The position numbers and the translations under genes were made by a program. Below, one piece after another: positions 37,880-48,682 of a stretch of DNA of 64,000 bases. The notes under the pieces are model-generated. The model worked only from the letters and a program-made list of their open reading frames with translations, had not been told where the DNA came from and did not search any database. Each line of letters opens with the position of its first letter. The first letter of the stretch is position 1. Origin of the DNA: Diatrype stigma (Eukaryota > Ascomycota > Sordariomycetes > Xylariales > Diatrypaceae); the NCBI GenBank assembly GCA_022225965.2, contig JAKJXP020000105.1:85313-149312 (forward strand). The letters are read 5' to 3'.

Positions 37880-39229
37880 TCACCTCAAAGCTTGCACCAC
37901 ACTCAGCACCCAAGTCTCCGGCGCCCTACCATCACCATCACCATCACCATCGTCCCCGGGCCACAGCGCGCAAAAGACCGCCCGAGCCACCATCCCGCAC
38001 CACAGCACAAACAGCACCCCCGTCCACCTATTCTCTCGCCAGAACGCGGCGCCCGCCCTCCCCGCGCGCCGCAACCGAGCCTCCACCCTCTCCTCCCACC
38101 ACGGCTGCACTACATCCAAACCCGCCATAGCAGCCAGCACGAACATGCGCTTTCGCGTCGGCGGCGCGGTGCCGATGCTGAAGTGCCGCAGCACCTGTCT
38201 GGTATTCCCTCCATCCGCACCCCTACGATAATACCCCCCCGGCGTCAACACCCGCAGCTCCTCGTGCCACGCCGCAATCGTCCGCAGGATCCCCGTCACC
38301 ATGACGTGGAACACCTCGCCGCCGTGCCCGTCGCCGCCCAGCACGTCGACCGCCTCCGCAGGACACCACTCCCAGTACAGGCGCGCGAAGGCGCGCACGG
38401 CCTCGTGGCACAGCGCCTCGAGCTGCTCCGCCCGCGTCAGGGGCTCGCCGTCGAACTGCCGCGCCAGCGTGATCGTCAGGTTGCGCCGCATCTGGTAGCC
38501 GGCGCTCTTGAGGCGCGGGAGCGGGCGGGGGGGAGGAGGTTGCGTATTGGCGTTGTTGTTGGTGGGAGGAGGGTCGAGATACGTACCGGCGACCCACCCC
38601 TCCGCCTCGGCCACATCCGTGTACGCGACGGGCGCGACGCGCCGGTTCCAGCGGATGCGCCTTAGCGCGTAAGGGTCCCAATCCTCGACGACGAGCCGCA
38701 CCGGCGGCGGTGCTTGGTCCGGCGCCAGCCTCCTTCTCCTCCTCTGCTCCGTCGGCGTCGTCAGCGCGCCCGAGAAGAACACGACGTCGAGCCGGGCGAA
38801 CAGGTACCGCAGCTGGTCCTGGTCCAGGGGATCCCCGGGCGGGAAGGCGGCGGTCCAGGCGTCGACGAACTCGCGCTTCGCGCGCGCCTGCGCCGCAGTC
38901 CAGTACCGCTCGTCGCCCGCTGCGTAGCTGCCCACCTGCAGGTTCTCGAGGTCGCGCGCCCGGTGCCCGTGGAAGGTGAAGTAGTCTGGGCTGCCGAGGC
39001 CGTCGAGCGGGGAGGGCACTAGGCTGGCGTGCTCGGCGCAGTGGTGCGGGTACTGTGCCTGGGTCTCGTTTGCGTCGTCGTCGTTGAGGGGGTAGAGGAA
39101 GTTGGTGGTGTGGGCGCGGATGTGGTGGAGGGCGGGGCGGAGGGCGAGGGTGTGTAGCAGGTGGAGGTGGTAGAGCTGCCAGAGGGCGAGGAGGCATAGG
39201 AGGAGGAAGAGTAGGATTAGGGTCTCCAT
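37880..39229 (-). CDS. Membrane-anchored hypothetical protein, 449 aa
   Basis: A single GC-rich exon starts with a strongly hydrophobic N-terminal anchor (residues about 3-20, LILLFLLLCLLALWQL). This is followed by a His-rich stretch and a large soluble part of unrecognised fold, containing RLVVEDWDPYALRRIRWNRR at about 178-197 and a helical LTRAEQLEALCHEAVRAFAR at about 268-287. The HEAVR sequence resembles but does not match the HExxH zinc-protease motif, so I do not call a peptidase. Near the end is a second hydrophobic segment (about 402-425, TGVLFVLWCGMVARAVFCALW) and a run of Gly-Asp pairs encoded by a simple CAT/CAC-type repeat (37930-37951). A two-helix membrane topology with the bulk on one side is likely. 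I have no family assignment. Confidence 0.6.
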   Translation of the reverse strand: METLILLFLLLCLLALWQLYHLHLLHTLALRPALHHIRAHTTNFLYPLNDDDANETQAQYPHHCAEHASLVPSPLDGLGSPDYFTFHGHRARDLENLQVGSYAAGDERYWTAAQARAKREFVDAWTAAFPPGDPLDQDQLRYLFARLDVVFFSGALTTPTEQRRRRRLAPDQAPPPVRLVVEDWDPYALRRIRWNRRVAPVAYTDVAEAEGWVAGTYLDPPPTNNNANTQPPPPRPLPRLKSAGYQMRRNLTITLARQFDGEPLTRAEQLEALCHEAVRAFARLYWEWCPAEAVDVLGGDGHGGEVFHVMVTGILRTIAAWHEELRVLTPGGYYRRGADGGNTRQVLRHFSIGTAPPTRKRMFVLAAMAGLDVVQPWWEERVEARLRRAGRAGAAFWRENRWTGVLFVLWCGMVARAVFCALWPGDDGDGDGDGRAPETWVLSVVQALR

Positions 39230-40569
39230 GTTTCTCCTTATTCTTTCTTTCTTTCCTTCGTTCTCTCTTCTTGGGGGTTTTGCGTCTCACTTACCTTGAG
39301 GGAGAAGCAAAGTTCAATTCGTGGTTGCCGACTGGCTACAGAATGGGAGGCGAAGTGCATGCTACGGTTGATATATATATTAAATATTATTCGGACGGTG
39401 GTGGTGTCCAGAAACAACGACCATCCTCCTGTCCATCGAGCTTGTTCGGGGACAACAACCGCCCTCGCCGGCCCGAATCTTGTCTCACCCACTCCACTCG
39501 GCATCCGGCTGGTCCGTCCGGTGGCTCCGGTAGATACCTACCTAATTACCTTAGACCCCGGTCGCAGAGCGAGGTAACAGGCGTTTCCGTGGGGAAGTAA
39601 GTACATGTCAATGAAAGGTGCCATAAACACGATGTCTTTGTTCATCGGTAGTCGGGTGTTCACTTATGTGTTCCGGGATGGAAGACAATGGGGATTGGAT
39701 CGAACAATGCCTACGTGGCTTGAACGATGAGCCCTCCGGGGGTGCAGCCAACGTGACCTGTCCTTGATTTTCGTTGAAAATAGGCAGTAGCTGGAGCTGG
39801 TCCGAGTTATAGCGCAACTCTGAGCTCTTAGACATGCAGGGCAAGGAGGCCAGCACAATTGGAAACGACAGGACACTGCATTGCCATGGGTATGGCTCTG
39901 AGAATGAGAATAAGATGTCAAAATTCAGTAGACGATGTCATAAGCTATGAGCAGTGAATGATACGAAGGCCTTTCTACCTTTTCCGCGACACGCGAAAGT
40001 GCCCTGATGTTGTTCACTGCATGTGTCAGGCTTATGGTTGAGTCGATAGCACCATATTAGACCCCATACTTCGTACGGACGTGAGGCGAACCCCGGATGA
40101 GATGAAGACCCAACTACCCGGCCCCCTAAAATAAATACCTAGTCCGGCCGACCAGACCCGTCCCGGTCTATGCGGGTATCATTCATAATAACAAAATAAC
40201 CCCTAGAGAAAAAGAATTGATATCAGCATGCAGTCCGCCAGTCATGGTATATAACCACGGGGTTCATCGCCCATGGAGAGATCCATCTGCCTTACCTGCC
40301 TGCCGACTTCCCGTACGCCCCTCCCCGATGCAGAAACCTTTGAGAAAAAGACCACAAGGTTCTTTCCCTCGCGCGCGAAATATCACGATGCTGATGACAA
40401 TCCCGGGGACCAAATAGACGAAAGAAAATAGAAATACACGGAAATATGGGGGCGCGCTGAGAACCCCAGATATTAAAAGAAAAGGCCCGGGTAGTAGTAG
40501 ATAACTACGTATCTTGTGGATACCTGGGTAGATAGGTTATGGTATGGATGGAAGGAAGGAAGGCGACTT
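39230..40569. other. Intergenic spacer (1.3 kb)
   Basis: No gene is supported. Its left part is the promoter of the membrane-anchored orphan; its right end holds the 3' UTR of the next minus-strand gene. A short GGAA repeat lies at about 40550-40563. Confidence 0.5.
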
Positions 40570-42113
40570 TCACTTCTTGGTGCCGGAGACGGAGTTGGGG
40601 AACGCGGCGGCGGCTCGGTTGAGGTTGCGCAGAGCTTCCGGGAGCCGACCGGCCTGCAGCGTCTCGATGTAGTCGTCGATGACGGCGACGTCCTTGATCT
40701 CCTGAAGTCGTGTGCGGGTCAACCAGTACTCGAAAGGGCCCACTGCGTAGTTAGGCACACGTTAGCTCCCCTCCCTGTAAACCAGATAGATATCACAAAT
40801 ACATGACATTCGACCCTGTAGTAATAGATACTGCAAGTAAAGCGCGGGCATGTGTTGCATGTTACTTACAGTTCTGGGCGAGAGCATCGCCGAGCTCCCG
40901 GCAGCGCTCGTCGGGCGCGTGCTCCGTGTGCATGTCGAGGTAGTGGTTCAGCATCTTGGAGATGTCCTTCAGGGGCCACTTTCCGGGCTCGCTAGGTACG
41001 CGGTTCGGGCCCGCGTTCAGGTACTTCTGCGCCGTGCACAGGCGGCACTTCCAGAATCCCAAACGCTGAACGGAGGTGCTGCCGCCGCCGCCGCCGCCGT
41101 TCGTCGTCGCGACGTCGATCGAGTCGCCCTCGGCGGCCGTGGCGTTCGGCGTAGCGGCTGCGGTGGTAGGGGCGCCGCCCTCTTCCTCATCCGCGCCTGG
41201 CCCCGCTCCCGGGACCGGCGTCTCGGCTAGTCTCTGCCGCTTGCGCTTCAGGGCGCTGGGCGCCGGGGTGCCGTAGGACCGCTGCTGCTGTTGCCCGTGC
41301 AACAGTTGCTGGTAATGCTGCGACGGACCACCGCTACCGCTTCCCCGGAGACCGCCGCCGCCGTTGTGGAGCCCGAGACCGAGACGCATCTGCGTGTCGA
41401 TCAGCTCGATGCGGTGCTGGCAGTGGCGCACGTGATGGCTGCAATCGAGCAGGCGCACGTGCAGGCTGCGGATCTCCTGGGTCGTGATGCCCGGCACGGC
41501 CAGCATGGCTCTGCAGTAGTCAATGTCGTATCTATAGGCACTGATGTCCTCCTGCATCTGGCGGCGCGTGATGCCGTTCAGGTCGGCGCTGCTCTCGTAG
41601 CTGCTGCTGCTGTTGTTGCTGTTGCTGTTGCTCAGCTGGACTTGACCCTGACCCTGGTCATGGCCATCCTCTGCATGGCCCCCATTGGTGGTGGAGTCTG
41701 CGGGCTGCTGCTGCTGCGCCGAGGGGAACTTGAGGGGGGGATAATGTCAGTCAGTTGTTTGTCATCCCCGGAAATATGTAGTAGGTACATAGGAAGGAAC
41801 CCGAGGTGCCGGGCAAGGCTGAGCCAAGCCGGACTCAGCGGTGGTTGCTGCAGGGCGGAAGTGGAGAGGGTCGATGGATGGGTACAGTTGAGGATCTGAT
41901 AGGCTGAGAGCATGCGATGGTCGACATGGGATTGGCAGATCAGGGGTGGTGTGGGTGATAAAAGGGACCTGGGCTTGTACAGGGAGGTGGGAATGCATAT
42001 ATGGCTGCCCATCACATGACTACGATTGTGATACTTACGTCGAAGAGCTTCAGAAGATCGGGTTTGTCGTTTCCATTAGCGGCCATCTTGTTCTGCGGCA
42101 GCTTCTGTTTCAT
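40570..42113 (-). CDS. Gln/Gly-rich protein with C2..H2 zinc-binding-like segment, probably nuclear
   Basis: Exons are 42113-42039, 41728-40870 and 40742-40570 (introns 310 and 127 nt), giving 368 residues. The ATG at 42113 is in frame with a second at 42086. The N-terminal part is rich in Gln, Asn and Ser (polar runs encoded by CAG and AGC repeats). A helical region follows (about 83-140, RRQMQEDISAYRYDIDYC and similar), then a low-complexity linker with poly-Gly (GCC-type repeat near 41083-41101) and a basic KRKRQR nuclear-signal-like motif. The conserved-looking C-terminus has FWKCRLCTAQKYL and a later NHYLDMHTEH, together a C-x2-C ... H-x4-H pattern, then a helical end formed partly by exon 3 (LGPFEYWLTRTRLQEIKD). 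It could be a transcription-related fungal protein; I do not recognise a named family. A CT-rich tract lies upstream. Confidence 0.7.
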
Positions 42114-42300
42114 AGCTTGGGTCTGATCATTCACTGGTGGTGGTAGTGGTGGTGCTGTGGGTGCATGGAGAGTTACGAAGAAATAATTGGATGCCTAGGG
42201 TTTAGTTTATTTCGGATGAAGAAAAGAAGAAAAGCTGTGCTGGAGATGGGTTGGATGGGATGGCTGTCATCAATTGAAAGTCCTTCTCTCTTTCTTGAAG

Positions 42301-42448
42301 TTAGGAAGGAGGTGCAAGAAAGAAAGAAGAAAACCAAGGCAGGGTTGAAAGGAAGGTGGGCAAAAAAGGCTAAAGGAAAGTGTGAGAGAGAAAAAAAGTA
42401 GAGAAAAGAAAACCGGCAATGGAAAAAAAAGAAAGAAAAAAGAAAGAA
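42301..42448 (-). promoter_or_regulatory. Polypurine/polypyrimidine tract upstream of the nuclear-protein gene
   Basis: Nearly all bases on the plus strand are A or G over about 150 bases, so the coding strand of the minus-strand gene is C/T-rich 190-335 bases before its ATG. CT-rich tracts are common near transcription starts of well-expressed fungal genes. The tract could also form triplex DNA. Confidence 0.35.
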
Positions 42449-43347
42449 CTACGCTTCTAGCCACCTAGGCTATTGCCATTCATTCACTTACTACGTAGTA
42501 GGTTGCTTCAAGGTTCTTGCTCTTGCTACTGCTAGCTCTCTCAATTGAAGTCATCAACTCAATTATGGCAATTGCCCGTGAAGAAGTATTAATGGTTTTC
42601 ATAAAGAAACTCTTCATTAATTAAATCAAGGCTTCATTGTCGAAGTGAATTGATGGTGGCTTGCCCCGTGCGACAACCCATTGCGTCGCCCAGCCTTAGA
42701 AAGGTAGTATTGTGGAGTTTCTCTTGCTACTACCTGCTTAAGGCATCGTAGGCAGTTGAACTAGAGTCTAGAGGCAACTGCCAGAACGGGCGAGCTGGTA
42801 GCGCACTTGAATCTACATACCTTCCACACTTCAAATATTTTCAGATACTGCATGTAAGTTCCCCGAAGGCAAAGCAAAGGGGTGTTATTGGGTGTAAACG
42901 ACCGGGCACAAATCCATTTAATATCTACATCTCTAGGTGGATAACATGCGCATGTATAGTACCTCGGAGGCTGGTTCAAGGTCCCCGTTGATAAGCCTAT
43001 CTACCTCATTGATAAGCCCAACTACAGTGGGACAGATCGGTCTTATCTGGGAATCTGGCTTATCTACAGCTATCGGGCGGCCGGTTTGGATCTGGGAACC
43101 CACTCGGATCGGGCATTGGCGGTGCGATTCGGGTGCTTAAGGTTGTCGCCGCCTCGGACCTGCCAAGACCAGGTTACAATACATAAATGTACATACCAAG
43201 CTCAACCCGCATTTCTACAACAGCATGTGACTCAGGCCGGGTAGGTGCCTTGAGCTACATGATCGGTGGTTACATGTATGTACTTACTTTGTCGAGGATA
43301 TACAACTCGATATACAAGGCCTTAAGTATGGAGTGATGAGATAGGTA

Positions 43348-43715
43348 CAGTAAAACCTGGCTATAACGAATACGTTCTATAGCGAATTCTCTCTATAGCG
43401 AATTCAAACCGGGAACACACTGTTTTTCCCATACAATTAACGAATTTTCTCCGTACTACGAATAACGAATTGCATTCTGCTTAGTAATCCATACAATTCG
43501 TTATATAAAGTGATAAAATAATGCATATACTAGGCTTTAGCTAGGGCATTTTGAAATAACACGGACCATATTCGGTACATTTACCCCTTAGAAATTACTG
43601 GATACGTATAGTATATGTATATATACCAAAATATGCCCCCCTTCACATAACGAAACCTCGCTATAACGAACCGGAATTAGGGAACCGACCCATTCGTTAT
43701 AGCCAGGTTTTACTG
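43348..43715. mobile_element. MITE with 24-bp perfect terminal inverted repeats and TA duplication
   Basis: The left end begins CAGTAAAACCTGGCTATAAC and continues to 24 bases; the right end is its exact reverse complement. Both ends are flanked by TA, the target of Tc1/mariner/pogo-type transposases. The element is 368 bp, AT-rich, and has no open frame for a transposase, so it is non-autonomous. Inside it are further copies of the terminal CTATAxCGAA word, with a tandem pair CTATAGCGAATTC at about 43378-43405, in both orientations. Perfect ends suggest fairly recent movement and no heavy RIP. A matching full-length transposon elsewhere in the genome is expected. Confidence 0.9.
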
Positions 43716-43832
43716 TACTGGCATCGTCCGCAGTCGAAGTTACAGCCACAGCTACCCACAAGCATGAGGCTGTCGTGCTGCCATACCCAGAGGGGGCTGC
43801 ACATCCAGGATATGTAAGTTGGTGTGCATTAG

Positions 43833-43905
43833 GTAGGTATGCATAGCGACTTATGTAGGTACAGCATGCATTGGTACCTGTGCATTAGATACAGGTAGGT
43901 ATGAG
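43833..43905. repeat. Cluster of TAGGTA/TACCTG words
   Basis: AGGTAGGTAT, GTAGGTAC, GGTACCTG and AGGTAGGTATG occur within about 75 bases. The same hexamer family recurs in most spacers of the window. The role is unknown. Confidence 0.4.
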
Positions 43906-45732
43906 ATATGCGCAATGCACAATATCCAAGTGGGTCGCTACCCCGCCAATCCTTTCAACTTGCCCACACTTAAACCGGCACTTAACCTGGTCCGTTAACC
44001 AAAGGTTTAAGCTCTTCGCTTCAAGGGTGATCCACCACGAAGGTACAGATTGGAGGATTCCAGGTTGGGTGTGCAGATGCACTTTTTGACAGCCGCACGC
44101 TTATAAGAACTAGGCAAGGAACTAGGGAAGGTAAGCATCGGAGAGGCAGCGGCTTCCAGGGTTCCTATACCGGGGGGTTTGAAGAGAAGATGAAGACGCT
44201 CTGGGGTGATACCTAGTCCAAATATCCAAATATAAATACATGCGAAAAGACCTCGATCCGTCTGCTTACTGAAATAAAGCCGGTTCCTTTAGTTCCTCCG
44301 CGGTCTATCCTAGCCATCACGTCAACATATATATCAAGGTCGGAACAATATGCTGCTGCTTAGGCATTCACATGCTGGACCCCTATTTTACATTTCTATA
44401 CATCCCGGCATCGTCCCGGTGTTGCGTCGGGTCAGGCACCGACAAATGATCTGAAAAGTCTTTATCATACGTTATACTACATATACGCAAGATCAGCTTA
44501 TACGCGGACAACAAGCATACTTCCATCCTGTAGATTCCCATTTCCTGGCACGTAAAGTGGCATACCCGCTGTGGATCTTCAGCTCACCGCAGAGGATTCA
44601 CGATAGATTTGCAGCTAATGCACCGTCAATCAGACATGTCCAAGATTCAGTATGTGTCCAACCATTTCAATCGGGAAAGCCGAACGTGTTAGTCAGTGTA
44701 TAGGGGTCTCGTAAGGCATTTTTAGTCCGGCCATGCACAGATATCTGCGGAACCGACTGCCAAGCTCCAGATGTTGAGTGTTTAGTCCATGTGACTTGCA
44801 TGCCATTCCGAAGATCAGGGTCTGATAGCTGGAAGTCTTCGAACCCTGCATGATTGTTTGTTGTTCAGCATTGCCACGTAAAACCCGATCAGAATATACT
44901 GCGTGGATTAGGTACTGCTTTGTTCAGAATACAGCGGCCTCTTCGGTGATGGTACGTGCCTATAATATATAGTCTTATTGGTTCTGATAGGGGAAGAGCA
45001 CTTTGGAGGCTGCCGGCATCCCGAGCTATAGACATTAACGGAAAGGGGGCCGCTGTTTACTATAATCATCTGATAGATTCAAAAGGGGGCCTCGCATCAA
45101 GAGCTCGCATATCTCCCTAACCCCCGGTACGGAGAATGAACGCGAGATGCAAATTAGTTATGTCGACCAAAATCCCCTATTATTGGGCTTTGCCAACACT
45201 TGAATGATCATGCATGTTTCCAGCTATAGGACCCTGGCTGCCACTTCCCACAGAGTCAGGGGGCCGGGGTAATAGAAGCTTCTATCACAACAACAGTATC
45301 AAGCAGGGCGGTCTCGCCGAGAACAACGTATCGCTGCTCCCAAGTGTTCCTGCATTTTCTTCTCCATAGGCTGGCAATCGCTTGATGATGCATCGCTTGT
45401 TGAGCTTTGATATCGTAGCGCTACCGTGGCCGTGGCCGAGCGACAACGAAACCTGTTGTTGAGTGGCCCTAATTCCAACAGCGTAATTCCGAGCGGTGCC
45501 AGTGACCCCACCAACGCGGCGGATGCGCGGCGCGAGGCAGTAGATATGCGGCGCAGATGAGCGCTCGTGAACTTTGGTTCGTGGGAGTCAGGCTACTACC
45601 CCAATGTTTGCGCGCTACCGTGGACGCGGGGGAAGTATCCTCCCCCGTATATCACGAGCCCCATACGCGGGTTGTCTCCTTAGCGTATGGTGACTCGACC
45701 AGCCCGCTAATTTCGATGGGTTTCTCTCTGTA

Positions 45733-45761
45733 TGTGTGTGTGTGTGTGTGTGCGTGTGTGT
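45733..45761. repeat. TG dinucleotide microsatellite
   Basis: TG repeated about 14 times, with one CG interruption. Confidence 0.9.
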
Positions 45762-46761
45762 TGGTCAATGGGTTCCCCGATGACCGGGCGTGGGCGGGAT
45801 GGACTTTCCGATACTGGGCGGGACGGATTTGCGCTTGTGCTATCGTGAAAGAAGGAAGAAGAATGAAGAAAAAGAGCTGTTTGCCCTTCTCGGACAGCCG
45901 CTCGCTCGCTTCGAAGTCGGACTTCGACACTCACGTGGCCACTTTTCGACCCGATTATCCCGCTTAAGATGCTTTCGAATCCCTAACGATGCAGTAGAAC
46001 GTTTCCACGGAGGACCCAAGAAAATGGGTAAGCGAATGTGAGTTGACCCAACTCGGAAATCCGTGGTACGGATCGTGCGTCTGGCCTATACTACGTGCGT
46101 CGTCGTAACCCACGATATTAGCCAGAAAGCTTGGCTACATCGGCTCTGGCAATCGCTGACCGGTCTAGAAGGGAACTTTCCAGCAGCAACCTGGTTCTGG
46201 AACGCGGTCCAAAAACCGCGACAAATCTCGTCTTACTGGGGGTTCGAGCACCATATGACCAGACGGCACACCGATCTAGGCTAGCAAATGGCGGCACGCC
46301 GTCTTGAGCTCGCAGGCCTGACAGGGCTCAATAGGACCAACGCACGATGTGGAGTCTCTGATGTCTAAGACATCTGGGGAAGCCGGAAATAATCCCCACA
46401 TGACACGCGGCAGCCAACGGTAGTGGTTGAGATTATATTCGGCCTTTCCTAATATGGTATACCGAAGAGTCGATCTACTCTGAGCTCCCTTCAACACTAT
46501 CGATGTGGCTAGATTGCGGTATCGTGATCGAAGTCGTCACTATTAATAAGGGGGCGGGATCCTGTGGCGGGCAGTCATGGCAGGGCTCAGAGAGGTCAGA
46601 AGACAGAGGACAGAAGACAGAAGACCGAAGACATAAGAAGCACGACACCACCCCTCCCCGTTACGACGACTCCCGCCATCGCGATCGAACTCTCACGCTC
46701 AAGAAGGCCTATCCAACCATCCTACCGGAAAGCATAATCTTAAAATACCATCATCGCAAAG

Positions 46762-48682
46762 ATGACTATTAACGGCACTATAAGCAATGGCAATGCCAGC
46801 GCCATTCTCAATGGCGTTACTGCTGCCGTCACCAACGGCCACACCAACGGCCACGCCAAGGAACATACCGATGCAGAGGCATACGGCTTCAAGAACCCAT
46901 CCCTCTATGTCGACCCAGAGCACAAGTTGACGATGGTAGACGGGCCAATTGAAGAGCCCGGCCCTGGCGAAGTGACTCTGCAAATCAAGTGCTCCGGCAT
47001 CTGCGGGTGAGCACACTCCAAGCCAAGCCTCCATACGTGGACCTCGCAAAAAGGCTGCCTGGATCTTGTGACTTGAGACTGACTGTTTCCAAGGTCGGAC
47101 ATCCATCTCTGGAAGTCGGGGAGGATAGGGTCGATGGAGGTGAAAGGCCAATGCATCCTTGGCCGTAAGTCAAGATTCCAGAACTATTCCGTCATACCCT
47201 CCCCTGCCGTGTAATCCTACGCTGTGATGCAACCAACCGGATCTCCCCTGAGAGCAGCAGTTCGTCACACGAAAGAAGAAAAGAGAGGGAGAAAAACAGG
47301 CTGGCTCGCGCCCAGCTTTTTCAAATTGGCGAATGGGGTGTTGTGGAATCCTCGAGTTTCAAGAAATTTCCTTTGCGCTCCTGCTCCCATTGGCCACAAT
47401 TTCGCAAAACTGACTAGAAATTGACGTCTTCCACTTACAGATGAGGCTGCTGGAGTTGTGCTGAAGTGCGGGGAAGGTGTCACGAACTTGAAGATCGGTG
47501 GGTCACCCTCCCTTTTTCCCCCGGATTCCTGCAATCCTCCTATGCTGTGCCCCTTTTCCCCCAGAAAGGAGGGTCGCGTGCCGCCCCGCCGCCTAACTAC
47601 CTAAGCCCCGAACAACAAGAACAAGAGCACGGACTGGACTGTTATACTGACAAGACCGGCCCGAGCGTCACAGGCGACCGAGTGGGAGTGGAGCCCCAGG
47701 AGCCGTGCGAGAAGTGCTTCCTCTGCAGGGAGGGGCGGTACAACCTGTGCGAGGACGTCAAGTTCTCCGGCATCTGGCCGTACGCCGGAACCATCCAGCG
47801 ATACAAGGTCCACCCCGCCAAGTGGCTGTACAAGTAAGCGCCCGGCCACCTGACCTACAATATTTCCGACCCAACAGAATACTAACCTCTCGTGTTCCAG
47901 GATCCCCGACGCGCTCACCTACCAGGAAGGCGCGCTCCTCGAGCCCCTGAGCGTGATCCTGCACGGAATCAAGGGCGCGAACGTCAAGCTGGGGCAGCCG
48001 ACACTGATCTGCGGGGCGGGGCCGATCGGGCTGGTGGCGCTGGCGGCGGCGCGGGCGTCGGGCGCCCATCCCTTGGTCATCACCGACGTCAACGCCGAGC
48101 GGCTCGCGTTCGCCAAGTCGTTCGTGCCGCGCTGCGAGACGTACCTGATCAAGCCGAAGCTGTCGCCGCAGGAGACCGCCGCCGAGATCCGCCAGATCTT
48201 CAACGAGGGCGACGAGGCCCACGACGAGTACAAGATGCCCGCCTCGGTCATGGAGTGCACCGGCGTCGAGGGCAGCGTCTGCACCGCCTGCTACTGCGTG
48301 CGGAGGGGCGGCACGCTCATGGTCGTCGGCGTCGGCAAGTCCATCATGAACAATGTTCCGTTCATGCACTTGTCGCTAGCTGAGGTATGTGGTTCATTCC
48401 AGCAGAGGCGACAACCCCCCTTTTTTCTTCTTGAGTCGAGCTAACATCCACCCTACCTAGATCGACCTCAAGTTCATCAACCGCTACCGGGACACGTGGC
48501 CAGCCGCCATCCAGTGCATGAAGGGGGGCATCGTAGACCTCAACGCGATGGTGACGCACAAGATCCCGCTCGAGAGGGCCGTGGAGGCGTTCGAGTTGCA
48601 GACGGACCCGACGAAATTCAGCATCAAGATCCACATAACCGACGACACGGAGGCCTTGGTGGAGCCCGCGGTCCCTGCTTAA
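46762..48682 (+). CDS. lad1: L-arabinitol 4-dehydrogenase-like zinc alcohol dehydrogenase
   Basis: It oxidises L-arabinitol (and often galactitol) with NAD+ in fungal pentose and galactose catabolism, in the cytosol. Six exons: 46762-47006, 47094-47164, 47441-47497, 47674-47833, 47901-48384 and 48461-48682, all in phase, 412 residues. It follows the zinc medium-chain dehydrogenase plan: catalytic-zinc C81 in SGICGSDIHLW, H106-E107 in GHEAAG, structural-zinc cysteines C136, C139, C142 and C150 (CEKCFLC...NLC), the GAGPIG nucleotide motif and the acidic VITDVNAERLA that selects NAD. The FINRYRDTWPAAI block is typical of arabinitol rather than xylitol dehydrogenases. The N-terminus has about 30 extra residues with TNGH repeats, longer than usual. 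Xylitol or sorbitol dehydrogenase is the alternative but less likely. The enzyme would link to the beta-galactosidase gene functionally, not positionally. Confidence 0.9.

Larger units (their letters stand above)
42449..46761. other. Long gene-poor region (4.3 kb)
   Basis: It contains the MITE at 43348-43715, a TACCTA/TAGGTA-rich stretch around 43833-43905, and a TG microsatellite. No protein gene is supported. The open frame at 45557-45967 runs through the microsatellite and has no domain. The promoter of the arabinitol dehydrogenase gene lies at the right end. Confidence 0.55.

Noticed and set aside
38392..38410. Zinc-protease motif in the membrane-anchored orphan (HEAVR)
   Set aside because: The second histidine of HExxH is missing.
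38223..39290. 355-codon minus-strand frame overlapping the membrane-anchored orphan
   Set aside because: It is Arg/Pro/Ala-rich sequence in a shifted frame of the 449-residue protein, which has a better composition and an N-terminal anchor.
45557..45967. 136-codon plus-strand frame
   Set aside because: It passes through a TG microsatellite (poly Cys-Val) and lacks any family signal.
46233..46250. B-box-like GGTTCGAGCACC suggesting a tRNA
   Set aside because: The T-stem does not pair, and no A box or acceptor stem lies at the right distance.
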